Under the pieces are notes generated by a model that saw only the letters and a list, made by a program, of their open reading frames with translations, was not told the DNA's origin and did not search any database. 64,000 nucleotides of DNA from Bilophila sp964369665 (GTDB lineage Bacteria; Desulfobacterota; Desulfovibrionia; Desulfovibrionales; Desulfovibrionaceae), in contig CAYJFS010000003.1 of the NCBI GenBank assembly GCA_964369665.1, positions 189,674-253,673 on the forward strand, written 5' to 3'. Shown here piece by piece: positions 48,275-57,933 of this stretch (the first letter of the stretch is position 1; every line of letters starts with the position of its first letter). Made by a program: the position numbers and the translations under genes.

Positions 48275-48312
48275 CTTATTTCTCCTGAATAAAATTCTTC
48301 TACTAAAAAATT

Positions 48313-48987
48313 TTATTTATTCTTCTTACCCAATACAAACTGAACACCTTCAAAACAAAGGGGCAAAAGAGACAATAGTATAATTCCATACACTACCAAG
48401 CTAAAATTTTCCTTTACTAATGGTATTTTCCCTAAAAAATATCCTGCAGACACAAGGCCTCCTACCCAGACTATAGCACCAACAATATTATATAATAAAA
48501 ACTGTCTTTGGTTCATAGCCGCGATACCAGCTATAAAAGGCACAATAGTTCGAATAATTGGAATAAAGCGTGCTAAAATAACAGCTTTGCCTCCATGTTT
48601 TTCATAAAAAACCTGTGCTTTTAACAAATAAGCCTTATTAAAAAATCGGACATTGCGATTAAAAATCTTTGGACCAATCCAAGAGCCTATAGTATAATTC
48701 ACAAAATCACCTAAAATAGCTGCAATCAATAATATTACAATAATAATTGAATATTGTAAGTAGCCAGCTCCAGCAAGAGCTCCAGCAGCGAAAACTAAAG
48801 AGTCACCTGGTAAAAAAGGTGTAATAATAAGACCTGTCTCACAAAAAACTATCAAAAATAAAATAAAATATAAAGTATTCCCATATTCTGCAGCAAATAC
48901 AAAAAGATATTTATCTATATTTAAAACAAAAAGTATACACTGTGTAAAAAACGAAAAGTCCATAACACCCCTTGAAAAACTATCCAT
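48313..48987 (-). CDS. DedA-family membrane protein
   Basis: This 224-residue protein with about five membrane segments has the DedA (VTT/SNARE-associated) motif ETGLIITPFLPGDSLVFAAGALAG near residues 50-75. The second conserved region ARFIPIIRTIVPFIAGIAAMN is around 140-160. The family acts in membrane homeostasis, and some members flip undecaprenyl phosphate or phospholipids. The conserved Glu and Arg residues thought to be needed for transport are present. asnS lies 38 bases downstream, the EndoQ-UvrD gene 21 bases upstream, all on the same strand. Confidence 0.9.
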   Translation of the reverse strand: MDSFSRGVMDFSFFTQCILFVLNIDKYLFVFAAEYGNTLYFILFLIVFCETGLIITPFLPGDSLVFAAGALAGAGYLQYSIIIVILLIAAILGDFVNYTIGSWIGPKIFNRNVRFFNKAYLLKAQVFYEKHGGKAVILARFIPIIRTIVPFIAGIAAMNQRQFLLYNIVGAIVWVGGLVSAGYFLGKIPLVKENFSLVVYGIILLSLLPLCFEGVQFVLGKKNK

Positions 48988-49008
48988 TAAAAACAGCTTA
49001 CCAAAAGT

Positions 49009-52000
49009 TTACTTATCAAATAGTGAACATTGATAAATACTCTTTTGTGTCTGTTGAACAAGCTGACTTCGTTGGAACATACCAGTGAGACTTGATAAAA
49101 AACTAGATGGCTCAAGTCTCAAGGTCTTCCCATAAAACATACGCTGTTTTGCATAACTAACAAAAACTGCCTCTGAAGCTCGTGTTATACCAACATAAAA
49201 AAGCCTTCTTTCTTCAGAAATAAGATTTGACGTATTCATATGTTTATCTTGAGCCCCTGATAAAAGATGTTTCATACTTATAAAAGGTACAAGCCCTTCT
49301 TCTAATCCAGGTAAAAATACAGCCTTAAATTCTAAGCCTTTTGAAGCATGTATTGTCATAATTTGTACATGCTCTGCCTGATGCTTTATAAGATCAAACT
49401 CTTGACGTAAACAAAGCCATTCTAATAAGCTACCCCAAGATCCATGTATTGAATAAGCTTGAACAAGGGCTTTAAATTCCTTTGTTTCACGAAAAAGAGC
49501 ATCAAAAGGTGGAACAGGCTCTAACCATGATAATAATACAGAAGGACCACCATTCCAAACATGACTAGCAATAGAAGAAGGATCTGGCACTGTTTGCACA
49601 CCAAAAGGTTTACCCAGCTTCCTACCAGCAAGACCTAATAATAAAGCAACTCTATGCTCTTTCCAAAAAGGTTCTTCTTCTGGAACAACACATGGTATAC
49701 AAAAACGCTCTAAAGACTCTTGAATAGGCTGAATAATACTTTTTACTCTAACAAGTATTGCAATATCTCCTGGACTACATGTGCCTGCTAAACAATGTGC
49801 ATCACTTTGTACAGCTGCATCCATAAATGTATGCGATGTAGCTCCAATAAGCCGTGCTATATTATTTGCAATCCAAGATGCTTCACGTCGATGATCTGGA
49901 GCTGAAAAAAGACGTAATAAAGCTTTTTTTTGACGTGTCGAAATAAGACTTTTGCTTTTCATTGCTGAGCCAAGGACTGCAGTAGCTGATGAAGTAATTT
50001 CTGCAGCAGCCCGATGACCTTCTGCAATACCTATTATTTCCAAATGAGACCAATTTTTAGTAAATAGTGAAGCAACATCAGGATGTGCACCTCTAAAACT
50101 GTAAATAGCTTGATCTGGATCACCAATACCAAAAAATCCTGATCCAGAACTTGGAACCAACTGCTTAATCAAAGCAACTTGTAATGAAGAAAGATCTTGT
50201 ATTTCATCCACTAAAACAGCTTTCCATTGATGCTTTATATTGCCTGCTTGCAATGCATACAGCCACTGTTCTAGTAAGTCGCTGTAATCTGCCATATTAT
50301 GAATATCTTTATATTGACGATAACATTCAAGCATAGGGATATAGGCCTGCTCAGGCAATGCTTCTGCAGGCACTTGTTTTTCTCTAGCTAACATTAACAT
50401 ATTCCAAGCTGTTCTAAGCTTTTGATGATCAAGGTTTTCATTTGCTTTAATAAAAACCATTTGTGCAGCCTCTTCAGAAAGAATCTGAGGCTGCTCTTTA
50501 AATGTAAACTTAGGCCAATGTGCTAAAGCCAATGCATGCAATGTATCTACATAAGGAAAGTGAACATCTAAAGAATGTTGAACTCGTGACTTAAGCTCTT
50601 CTGCAGCTCTTCTACTAAATGTTACAACAAGAATATCTTGTGGATTAATCTTTTGGCTTAAAAGATAGGAGAGTCTTCCAATTAGTGTATGTGTTTTCCC
50701 TGAACCTGGACCTGCAAAAACAAGAATAGGATGAGGACCTGCTCTAATTGCTTGTTGCTGTGATACTGTATACAAAAGCTTCAATGATGTTGGTATATCT
50801 TTATTTGTTGACCCTAAAAAATTTTGTTGTATACACTGATTTGTAACTAAAGCATTTTGAGCAACACTTTTTTCTTGTCTCATAGGCATAAAACCTGTTG
50901 ATTCAAAAAGTGGCATTACTGTATATACTTGCTCAGGTTTCTTATCATATTTTTTTTTATTACTTGTATTGCTGATACCAAAACTTCTGCCACTTTTTGC
51001 CCTTAAAAGGACTCTTTCAGCTTCATCAAAAACTCGAATAACGCCATATTCACCATCATAACCACCTTCACGTATAACTTGACCACAACGCATTCGTGCA
51101 ATTGCCTCACCAAGTAAATCCCAATGTTGACGTAAATCTCCCTCTGGTACTACATGCAAAATATCTAATTCTGCACCAAATTTCTGAATTAATGAATAAT
51201 AATTTTCTAAAACTTTTTTACTTTTTGAGCCAACACAAAGCAGTTCTCCTAAAATTTCTGTAAGTGGGATAAATGGATAAAATGGAGGTGCCCCTTTAGG
51301 TCTTTTAGGCTCTGTTCTATCTGCAAGTTCAAGAACTCGGTGTAATACCCCAATAGTAAGAGGCCTAGAACAATGAGGACAAATATTCCCTAATCTTAGA
51401 GAATCTCGAGGTTCAAGGACTACCCCACAAGCACGATGCCCATCTAAATAATATTTCCCTTCATCTGGGAAAAATTCAACTGTACCTACATAACGAACAC
51501 TATCTGTATCTATGGCAGTACCTGATGCAGAACGACGCAATGCATCAAAAATACCATAATATGAGGGTAGTCCTGTAAAAAGATTGGCTTCTCGACCTAA
51601 ATTTTCACCTGAATGTGCATCTGAGTTGGAAATTAATGCACAGTGATCCAAATGACTCCAAAGTCTATTCATATCTGGATCAGAAGAAAGACCTGTTTCT
51701 AAAGCAAATATATGTGAAGTTAAGTCTTCAAAACATTCATTGAGACTATTGAATCCTGATTTTGAACCAAAAACAGAAAACCATGGTGTCCAAATATGTG
51801 CAGGAATTAAAACAGCTCTCTCATCAACCTCTAATACAATTTCTAATAAATTTCGACTATCTAAGCCAAGTATAGGTCTACCATCTGAATGCAAATTACC
51901 TATAATTTCAAGTTTACGAGCTAATCTTTCTGTACTCTCAAAATTAGGCATACATACAATATTATGCACTTTGCGCACAGCTCCATTTTTTTTATAAATA

Positions 52001-52329
52001 GAACTGATTTCTCCTTGAAGAATAAATAATGGCTCTGGACTTGTTCCAGGTAAATCTAACTCAGGTATTTGAGTATTAAAAAATGTTTTATCCCATTTTT
52101 TAAGCTTATACAGTCCAGAATGCTCATCATACACAAGTGCATCTTGTAATTCTTTTCTCCATAAAGGGTGTGTAATATCCCCTGTTGCAACAACAGATAT
52201 GCCCTTGACTAAACTCCATGCTGCCAAATGTGGTACGGTAAGTTTTTTACTTGTTGCTCGAGAATAACGAGAATGTATATGTAAATCTGCACGAAAAATA
52301 CCCATAGAAACGCCAACAGCTCCACTCAA
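49009..52329 (-). CDS. EndoQ-like endonuclease fused to UvrD-type helicase
   Basis: This 1106-residue protein joins two enzymes. Residues about 12-440 match the Endonuclease Q family: a PHP metal-site start RADLHIHSRYSRATSKKL and VVATGDITHPLW, later SNSDAHS (245-249), and a zinc site with C301, C317 and C320 (NICPHCSRPLTIGVLHR) followed by VLELADRTEPKRPKGAPPF. Residues about 525-1106 are an SF1 helicase: Walker A FAGPGSGKTH (548-557), VDEIQDLS, GDPDQAIYSFRGAHP, HASKGLEFKAVF and RRLFYVGITRASE. EndoQ of Pyrococcus nicks 5' of deaminated bases; the helicase could open the nicked strand. The start may be at the Met at residue 9. The gene precedes the DedA gene on the same strand. Confidence 0.85.
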   Translation of the reverse strand: MSGAVGVSMGIFRADLHIHSRYSRATSKKLTVPHLAAWSLVKGISVVATGDITHPLWRKELQDALVYDEHSGLYKLKKWDKTFFNTQIPELDLPGTSPEPLFILQGEISSIYKKNGAVRKVHNIVCMPNFESTERLARKLEIIGNLHSDGRPILGLDSRNLLEIVLEVDERAVLIPAHIWTPWFSVFGSKSGFNSLNECFEDLTSHIFALETGLSSDPDMNRLWSHLDHCALISNSDAHSGENLGREANLFTGLPSYYGIFDALRRSASGTAIDTDSVRYVGTVEFFPDEGKYYLDGHRACGVVLEPRDSLRLGNICPHCSRPLTIGVLHRVLELADRTEPKRPKGAPPFYPFIPLTEILGELLCVGSKSKKVLENYYSLIQKFGAELDILHVVPEGDLRQHWDLLGEAIARMRCGQVIREGGYDGEYGVIRVFDEAERVLLRAKSGRSFGISNTSNKKKYDKKPEQVYTVMPLFESTGFMPMRQEKSVAQNALVTNQCIQQNFLGSTNKDIPTSLKLLYTVSQQQAIRAGPHPILVFAGPGSGKTHTLIGRLSYLLSQKINPQDILVVTFSRRAAEELKSRVQHSLDVHFPYVDTLHALALAHWPKFTFKEQPQILSEEAAQMVFIKANENLDHQKLRTAWNMLMLAREKQVPAEALPEQAYIPMLECYRQYKDIHNMADYSDLLEQWLYALQAGNIKHQWKAVLVDEIQDLSSLQVALIKQLVPSSGSGFFGIGDPDQAIYSFRGAHPDVASLFTKNWSHLEIIGIAEGHRAAAEITSSATAVLGSAMKSKSLISTRQKKALLRLFSAPDHRREASWIANNIARLIGATSHTFMDAAVQSDAHCLAGTCSPGDIAILVRVKSIIQPIQESLERFCIPCVVPEEEPFWKEHRVALLLGLAGRKLGKPFGVQTVPDPSSIASHVWNGGPSVLLSWLEPVPPFDALFRETKEFKALVQAYSIHGSWGSLLEWLCLRQEFDLIKHQAEHVQIMTIHASKGLEFKAVFLPGLEEGLVPFISMKHLLSGAQDKHMNTSNLISEERRLFYVGITRASEAVFVSYAKQRMFYGKTLRLEPSSFLSSLTGMFQRSQLVQQTQKSIYQCSLFDK

Positions 52330-52385
52330 TAAATACTATTTTTTCTTTTTAAAAACTATTACAATACATAAACTATGGTATTGTT

Positions 52386-54746
52386 TTAATCTAAAACCAT
52401 ACGTGCCCAAAATGCTTGCCCTAAACTGATTCCACCATCTCCAAAAGGAACATTTATATGCATAAGTGGAATAAGACCTCGTTGACGTAAAGCTTCAGGT
52501 AAAAGTATTGCTATTGTTTTGTTATATAAAACACCACCTGCTATAACAACCGTTTTAATCCCTGTTCGACATGCTCCAGCTAAAGCAAGCTCTGCAAGGC
52601 CTTCTACAATAGACAAATGAAACTGCCTAGCTAATACATGCTTAGAAACATTTTGTTGGTGTAACAGAAAAAGTTGAAGAATAAATTCTTTTGTGTTTAG
52701 TTCAAGAAGACTATTATGCTCTTCTAAGGGAAAGTCAATATTTTCTACACAATGTAAATCTTGGTAATGTTCAAGGCGAATTGCTGCCTGCCCTTCATAT
52801 GTACTATACTCACATAATCCAAGTAAAGCAGACACAAGATCAAATAGTCGCCCACAACTTGATGTTTCTAATCCATTACCACTATGAACAAGTTCAGCTA
52901 TTGCAGTATGTGTATCTAACCGTTGTGGATCAACAGTACCCCATAACTGTTCTGCAACATGAGAAAACATTATACATTCTGGCAAGGCAAGAAAACCACT
53001 CACTAAACGCCATGGTTCCTTAATAGCTTTACTACCTCCAGGAAGAGGAAACGTACCAATTCTTCCTATACGAGTGCCCTGTTTTGTATGCTCATCTTTA
53101 GCTTTTTTAGGATGAATATGTAACAACTCTCCACCCCAAACCGTACCATCTGGACCATATCCAGTACCATCTATAGCTAAAACCAATGCCTCATCTATAT
53201 AATTATGCTCTGCAAGAACACTATATCCATGGGCAAAATGATGTTGCATTCGTAATATTGGAAGCCCTAAATCAAGAGCATGTCTTGTTGAAAAATAGTC
53301 TGGATGTAAATCACATACAACATACTCTGGATCTATATGTAATAAACCTCTAAGAGAATCAATACATTTGCTAAAAAACACCTCGCCTCTAGGTGTTTGT
53401 ATCTCACCAATATGCTGGCTTAAAAAAACATCTTTTCCACGTGTTAAGCTTATTGTATTTTTTAGCTCTGCACCTAAAGCTAAGACACATGGCCCTGTTA
53501 TTTTCAATGCATCTATACTTATAGGTAATGGCGTATACCCCCGTGCACGTCGAACAACTTGTCGAATAACAGCACTTTTCTCATGAAATGAATCTATTAT
53601 CTGGATAACACTATCATCTAAAGGATTAATAATATCCCTATTATGTAATAAAAATACATCAGCAATCTCTTCCAAAAGATCAACTACATCTAGATTATCA
53701 TAAACAATAGGCTCTCCATGAATATTTCCTGAAGTCATTATTAATGCAGGTAATACATCTTTTGATTCAGCAATCAACACAATTTTATTTAATAAAAGTT
53801 GATGAAGTGGTGTGTATGGTAACATAATACCTATACTCGAAGAGTCTGGAGAGACCTCAGGTAAAACACCTGGTATAGACTCCAAAATAACTATTGGTGC
53901 AGAAGGTGACAAAAGCTCTTTCTCAGCTTCCTGGCTAACTATAGCCAATTTCCGTGCTACATCTATATTAGGTACCATAACTGCTAATGGCTTATGTGGC
54001 CGATGCTTTCGATGACGCAGCTTAATAACAGCTTTACTAGAAAAAGCATTACATGCTAAATGAAATCCCCCAATACCTTTAATGGCTAGAACTTTTTCTT
54101 CATACAAAACAAGACTAGCCTTATGTATTGCATCATATCCACTTGCAAGCTCTTTCCCCATTCTATCATTAAGCCAAATATTTGGTCCACAAACAGAACA
54201 AGCATTTGGTTGAGCATGAAAACGTCTATCCAGAGGGTCATTATATTCTTTATTGCATTTAGAACACATAGTAAAACAAGCCATACTTGTTCTACTGCGA
54301 TCATATGGTACATTGGAAATAATACTATACCTTGGTCCACAAGCTGTACAATTTGTAAAAGGATATCTATACCGACGATTAGTTACATCAAATACTTCTT
54401 GTTTACATAAAGTGCATGTTGCTATATCTGGGCTAATTAACACTGAGCTCTTTATAGAACCTGTACTTTCTGCTATAAAAAATGTTTCTTCTCCTAATTT
54501 CTCTTCAAGTATATCTGTTGTTACTGCTACAACATGTGCTATTTCTGGATAGTTATGTTCAAGGATATATTCAAATTTTTTCAGTATATCTTGTGTACCT
54601 TGTGCTTCAATATAAACACCCTCAGATGTATTTTGAACTATACCTGTAAGGCCTAGATTCTTAGCTATCTGAAAAACAAATGGACGAAATCCAACACCTT
54701 GTACTTTACCATATACTTTATAGCTCTGTCTGACCATAATATCCAT
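52386..54746 (-). CDS. hypF: NiFe-hydrogenase maturation carbamoyltransferase
   Basis: This 786-residue protein turns carbamoyl phosphate into the carbamoyl group from which HypE makes cyanide ligands for NiFe hydrogenases. The N-terminal acylphosphatase domain has VYGKVQGVGFRPFVFQIA. Two zinc fingers follow (CTLCKQEVF...CTACGPRYS and CSKCNKEY...CSVCGPNIW), then a YrdC-like domain (IKGIGGFHLACNA...MVPN) and a C-terminal Kae1-like domain with QHHFAHGYSVLAEH and AIDGTGYGPDGTVWGGELL. It implies a NiFe hydrogenase elsewhere; the other hyp genes are not in this window. The Met at residue 4 is an alternative start. Confidence 0.96.
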   Translation of the reverse strand: MDIMVRQSYKVYGKVQGVGFRPFVFQIAKNLGLTGIVQNTSEGVYIEAQGTQDILKKFEYILEHNYPEIAHVVAVTTDILEEKLGEETFFIAESTGSIKSSVLISPDIATCTLCKQEVFDVTNRRYRYPFTNCTACGPRYSIISNVPYDRSRTSMACFTMCSKCNKEYNDPLDRRFHAQPNACSVCGPNIWLNDRMGKELASGYDAIHKASLVLYEEKVLAIKGIGGFHLACNAFSSKAVIKLRHRKHRPHKPLAVMVPNIDVARKLAIVSQEAEKELLSPSAPIVILESIPGVLPEVSPDSSSIGIMLPYTPLHQLLLNKIVLIAESKDVLPALIMTSGNIHGEPIVYDNLDVVDLLEEIADVFLLHNRDIINPLDDSVIQIIDSFHEKSAVIRQVVRRARGYTPLPISIDALKITGPCVLALGAELKNTISLTRGKDVFLSQHIGEIQTPRGEVFFSKCIDSLRGLLHIDPEYVVCDLHPDYFSTRHALDLGLPILRMQHHFAHGYSVLAEHNYIDEALVLAIDGTGYGPDGTVWGGELLHIHPKKAKDEHTKQGTRIGRIGTFPLPGGSKAIKEPWRLVSGFLALPECIMFSHVAEQLWGTVDPQRLDTHTAIAELVHSGNGLETSSCGRLFDLVSALLGLCEYSTYEGQAAIRLEHYQDLHCVENIDFPLEEHNSLLELNTKEFILQLFLLHQQNVSKHVLARQFHLSIVEGLAELALAGACRTGIKTVVIAGGVLYNKTIAILLPEALRQRGLIPLMHINVPFGDGGISLGQAFWARMVLD

Positions 54747-54904
54747 AACCTATTATATAATTAACATTATTCAGTCATCTCTAGTATTCAAACTATACCT
54801 ATTTTATGACCAAGTATACTTCCTGTAATGACTTGTCACAACTCAAAACAATTTGTATATTTTTATAATCTAATGTAAATCAAAAATTAGCCTATGGTTC
54901 CTTT

Positions 54905-55723
54905 ATGAAAATTCTATTTTATACCTTTTCTGCCTGCATCTATATTTTTTCTATAACTAGTTTAGTTACTACATATAGTCATGCAAAAGTAACCTCTACT
55001 TCTACTATAACCTCTATTACATCTGAAAACCTTCAATCACAATTACAAACATTATTTCATGATCACCCAGAACTCATTCTTAATGTATTAAGAGAACACA
55101 GCGAAATTATTCTTGAAATTGCACAGCAAGGATCTAAACAACGTCAACATAAATCACTTATTGCACAGTGGGAAAAAGATAAACATATCCCCAAAAATAT
55201 GCATCTTGAACATAGACCTATCCGTGGCTCAAAAACAGCTCCAGTAACTATTATTGCATTTTCTGACTTTACTTGTCACTACTGTGCTCAAGCTGCAACA
55301 ACAATAAAAAAAATTCTTGATGACTATGATGGAACTGTCAAATATATATTTAAACACTTCCCAATGAAAGGCCAAAATATTTCACAACTTGCAGCAAGTT
55401 ATTATACTGCTGCTTCATTTCAAAATGAAGAAAAAACATGGATATTTTATGATATTTTACTTGAAAGAAGAGAACAAATACTTGAACAAGGAGAGGCAGC
55501 ACTTAGACAAGCAGCTAAAGATGCTGGCCTTGATACAAAAAAACTTGCTACAGACTTAAAAAGACCAGAAATTAATACCATTCTTGGACAAGACTTTGAT
55601 GATGCTGAACAAATAGATGTTACAGGTACACCATATTTTCTTGTAAATAATCTTATTCTTCGTGGTTCACTACCACAAGAGCTCTTTATAGAAGCAATAA
55701 ATATGAACCTTAATAAAAATTAA
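54905..55723 (+). CDS. DsbA-family periplasmic thiol-disulfide protein (ScsC/DsbG-like)
   Basis: This 272-residue secreted protein has a signal peptide (residues about 1-27). A helical N-terminal region follows (LQTLFHDHPELILNVLREHSEII), like the trimerising stalk of ScsC- and Com1-type proteins. The thioredoxin fold has active site CHYC in SDFTCHYCAQAATTIKK and a cis-Pro loop in DVTGTPYFLVN. The form suggests an isomerase-like, multimeric protein rather than a simple DsbA oxidase. It is notable that the only dsbB-like gene in the window (5439-5850) is broken. It is divergent from hypF and 66 bases upstream of ribF. Confidence 0.82.
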   Translation: MKILFYTFSACIYIFSITSLVTTYSHAKVTSTSTITSITSENLQSQLQTLFHDHPELILNVLREHSEIILEIAQQGSKQRQHKSLIAQWEKDKHIPKNMHLEHRPIRGSKTAPVTIIAFSDFTCHYCAQAATTIKKILDDYDGTVKYIFKHFPMKGQNISQLAASYYTAASFQNEEKTWIFYDILLERREQILEQGEAALRQAAKDAGLDTKKLATDLKRPEINTILGQDFDDAEQIDVTGTPYFLVNNLILRGSLPQELFIEAINMNLNKN

Positions 55724-55789
55724 ACTAAATGTTCTCTAAATATACCTCTTCATATTTTTTCAATATAGACTTTCCTTAAAAAAGCTAAC

Positions 55790-56788
55790 ATGATTATTAT
55801 ATGTGATATTAATACTATTGCTCTACCAAAAAATTTTCCTAAAAACCAATCAACTATCGTTACTATAGGAAACTTTGATGGTGTTCACATTGGACACCAA
55901 ACTCTTCTAAAAACAATGTGCAAACATGCATCTGATCACTCTGCTAAGACTATTGTTATTACTTTTGAACCTCATCCACAAAAAATACTTAAAGGCTCAA
56001 AACATAAACCTCTTACAACGCCAAAAGATAAATTCTCTCTACTTAAAAAATTAGGTATTGATCTTATTTTCCAACTACAATTTTCTTTACAAGTTGCTTC
56101 TATGGATACAAAAACATTTATCCAAGAAATTCTTCTGAACAAACTTCAAATGAAAGAACTTGTTTTGGGTCATGACTTTTCTATGGGACATAATCAATCT
56201 GGAACAAAAGATGTGATTAATATATTAGGAAAGACTCTTAGTTTCACAGTAACAACAGTACCACCTACTTTTATACAAGAAGATATCATAAGCTCTAGCT
56301 CTATTCGAAAAAAACTTGAACAGGGTATGGTGAGTTCTGCCACACACATGCTTGGACACCCTTATACAATAACAGGCACTATTATTGCTGGAGAACAGCG
56401 TGGTCAAAAGCTTGGATTTCCTACAATAAACCTAAAAACACCTCATATACTAATACCATTACAAGGTGTATATGTCACTTTCGTGACACTACAAACTACT
56501 GGTTTAGTATACTGCAAACCTATCCAAGGAACAAAAAACACATTTCTAGGTGTAACAAACATTGGTATACAACCTACATTTAGAAAAAAAAAGACTGCTC
56601 TAATAGAAACACATATATTAAGCTTCACTGGTTCACTTTATGGAGAAACTATTTCTCTTTCTTTTTTAGAAAGACTTCGCGCAGAACGATCTTTTCAAGA
56701 CACAGGCTTACTTATTACACAAATAAAAACTGATATTCTAGAAGCTAAAAAAATATTAAAAAATACTTTTGGCCTAGTTCTTGAATAA
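55790..56788 (+). CDS. ribF: Bifunctional riboflavin kinase / FMN adenylyltransferase
   Basis: This 332-residue enzyme makes FMN and FAD from riboflavin. The N-terminal adenylyltransferase domain has TIGNFDGVHIGHQTLL and VLGHDFSMGHNQSG, followed by SSSSIRKKLEQG. The C-terminal kinase domain has GEQRGQKLGFPTINL and GVTNIGIQPTFRKKKTALIETH. Length is usual. It lies 66 bases after the DsbA-like gene and before flagellin. Confidence 0.96.
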   Translation: MIIICDINTIALPKNFPKNQSTIVTIGNFDGVHIGHQTLLKTMCKHASDHSAKTIVITFEPHPQKILKGSKHKPLTTPKDKFSLLKKLGIDLIFQLQFSLQVASMDTKTFIQEILLNKLQMKELVLGHDFSMGHNQSGTKDVINILGKTLSFTVTTVPPTFIQEDIISSSSIRKKLEQGMVSSATHMLGHPYTITGTIIAGEQRGQKLGFPTINLKTPHILIPLQGVYVTFVTLQTTGLVYCKPIQGTKNTFLGVTNIGIQPTFRKKKTALIETHILSFTGSLYGETISLSFLERLRAERSFQDTGLLITQIKTDILEAKKILKNTFGLVLE

Positions 56789-56803
56789 GATTCAAGTACA
56801 TCC

Positions 56804-56823
56804 TTACTATTATAAAATAGTAA
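56804..56823 (+). terminator. Weak terminator after ribF
   Basis: TTACTATT, loop ATAA, AATAGTAA form an 8-pair A/T-rich stem, followed a few bases later by TTTTTTATTTT. It would separate ribF from the flagellin gene. Confidence 0.35.
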
Positions 56824-56916
56824 ATACATATTTTTTATTTTATAAATAGACGTATTGTTTGATTGCATGGATGCACTACAAACATCTTTAGACAAATACA
56901 TTCAAGGAGGAATTAT

Positions 56917-57801
56917 ATGTCTCTAGTTATTAATAATAACATGATGGCTGTTAATGCTACTCGTAACCTCAATAAATCTTATGGTGAACTTAGTGACTCT
57001 GTCCGTAAACTTTCTTCAGGTCTCCGTGTAGGTACAGCTGCTGATGATGCTGCTGGCCTTGCTATTCGTGAGCTTATGAGAGCTGACATCGCTACTGTTA
57101 ACCAAGGTGTTCGTAATGCTAATGATGCTATATCTATGATTCAAACAGCTGATGGTGCTCTTGGTGTTATTGATGAAAAGCTTATCCGTATGAAAGAACT
57201 TGCTGAACAAGCTGCTACTGGTACTTATAACTCTACTCAACGTCTTATTATTGATTCTGAATACCAAGCTATGGCTTCAGAAATTACCCGTATCGCGAAT
57301 GCAACAGAGTTTAATGGTATAAAACTTCTTGATGGTTCTCTTTCTGGAGCACACCAAGGTAGTGGTCTCAATACAGAAGGAGCAGTACGTATTCACTTTG
57401 GTACAGCAAATAGCTCGGCTGAAGACTATTATGATATCCAAATTGGTGGATCAACAGCAGAAGCATTAGGCCTTGGTAATACTACTGATGGAGCTGGTGC
57501 AAGCATTTCTACACAAGCTGGTGCACAAAACGCATTAGCTGCACTAGATAATGCTATTACTTCTAAAGACAATATTCGTGCCCACCTTGGTGGATTACAA
57601 AACAGACTTGAAGCAACTGTAGATAACTTACAAATTCAAGCAGAAAATTTACAAGCTTCTGAATCACGTATTTCTGATATTGATGTAAGCACAGAAATGA
57701 CAAACTTTGTTCGCAATCAAATCCTTACTCAGTCTGCTGTGGCCATGCTTTCACAAGCAAACTCCTTACCAAGAATGGCTCAACAACTTATTGGTGGTTA
57801 A
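56917..57801 (+). CDS. fliC: Flagellin
   Basis: This 294-residue filament protein begins MSLVINNNMMAVNATRNL. The ATG at 56917 is chosen over an earlier one because AAGGAGGAATTAT directly precedes it and flagellins begin this way. The N-terminal D0/D1 half (residues about 1-140) has LSSGLRVGTAADDAAGLAI, and the C-terminal half ends LSQANSLPRMAQQLIGG, so the export and polymerisation ends are intact. The variable centre is short, about 60 residues. Codons here are richer in GCT/CGT than the neighbours, as expected for high expression. A strong terminator follows. Finding no clear sigma28 promoter in the 128-base gap is odd. Confidence 0.95.
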   Translation: MSLVINNNMMAVNATRNLNKSYGELSDSVRKLSSGLRVGTAADDAAGLAIRELMRADIATVNQGVRNANDAISMIQTADGALGVIDEKLIRMKELAEQAATGTYNSTQRLIIDSEYQAMASEITRIANATEFNGIKLLDGSLSGAHQGSGLNTEGAVRIHFGTANSSAEDYYDIQIGGSTAEALGLGNTTDGAGASISTQAGAQNALAALDNAITSKDNIRAHLGGLQNRLEATVDNLQIQAENLQASESRISDIDVSTEMTNFVRNQILTQSAVAMLSQANSLPRMAQQLIGG

Positions 57802-57833
57802 AAAAAGATATATTAACTTTTCAACAAGTTTAT

Positions 57834-57872
57834 AAAAAACACCTTTTTGTAAGATTACAAAAAGGTGTTTTT
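57834..57872 (+). terminator. Flagellin terminator
   Basis: AAAACACCTTTTTGTAA, a 2-base loop and TTACAAAAAGGTGTTTT form a perfect stem of about 17 pairs, and the last Ts extend past it. It lies 32 bases after the flagellin stop. Confidence 0.85.
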
Positions 57873-57933
57873 TATAAAAATAATTATTTACATATGTTCC
57901 ATTCTTTTTTAGAGAACATATGCTCTAACTCTA

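Noticed and set aside
56824..56916. Sigma28 or sigma54 promoter for flagellin
   Set aside because: I found neither GCCGATAA nor a TGGCAC-N5-TTGC match with correct spacing in the gap.
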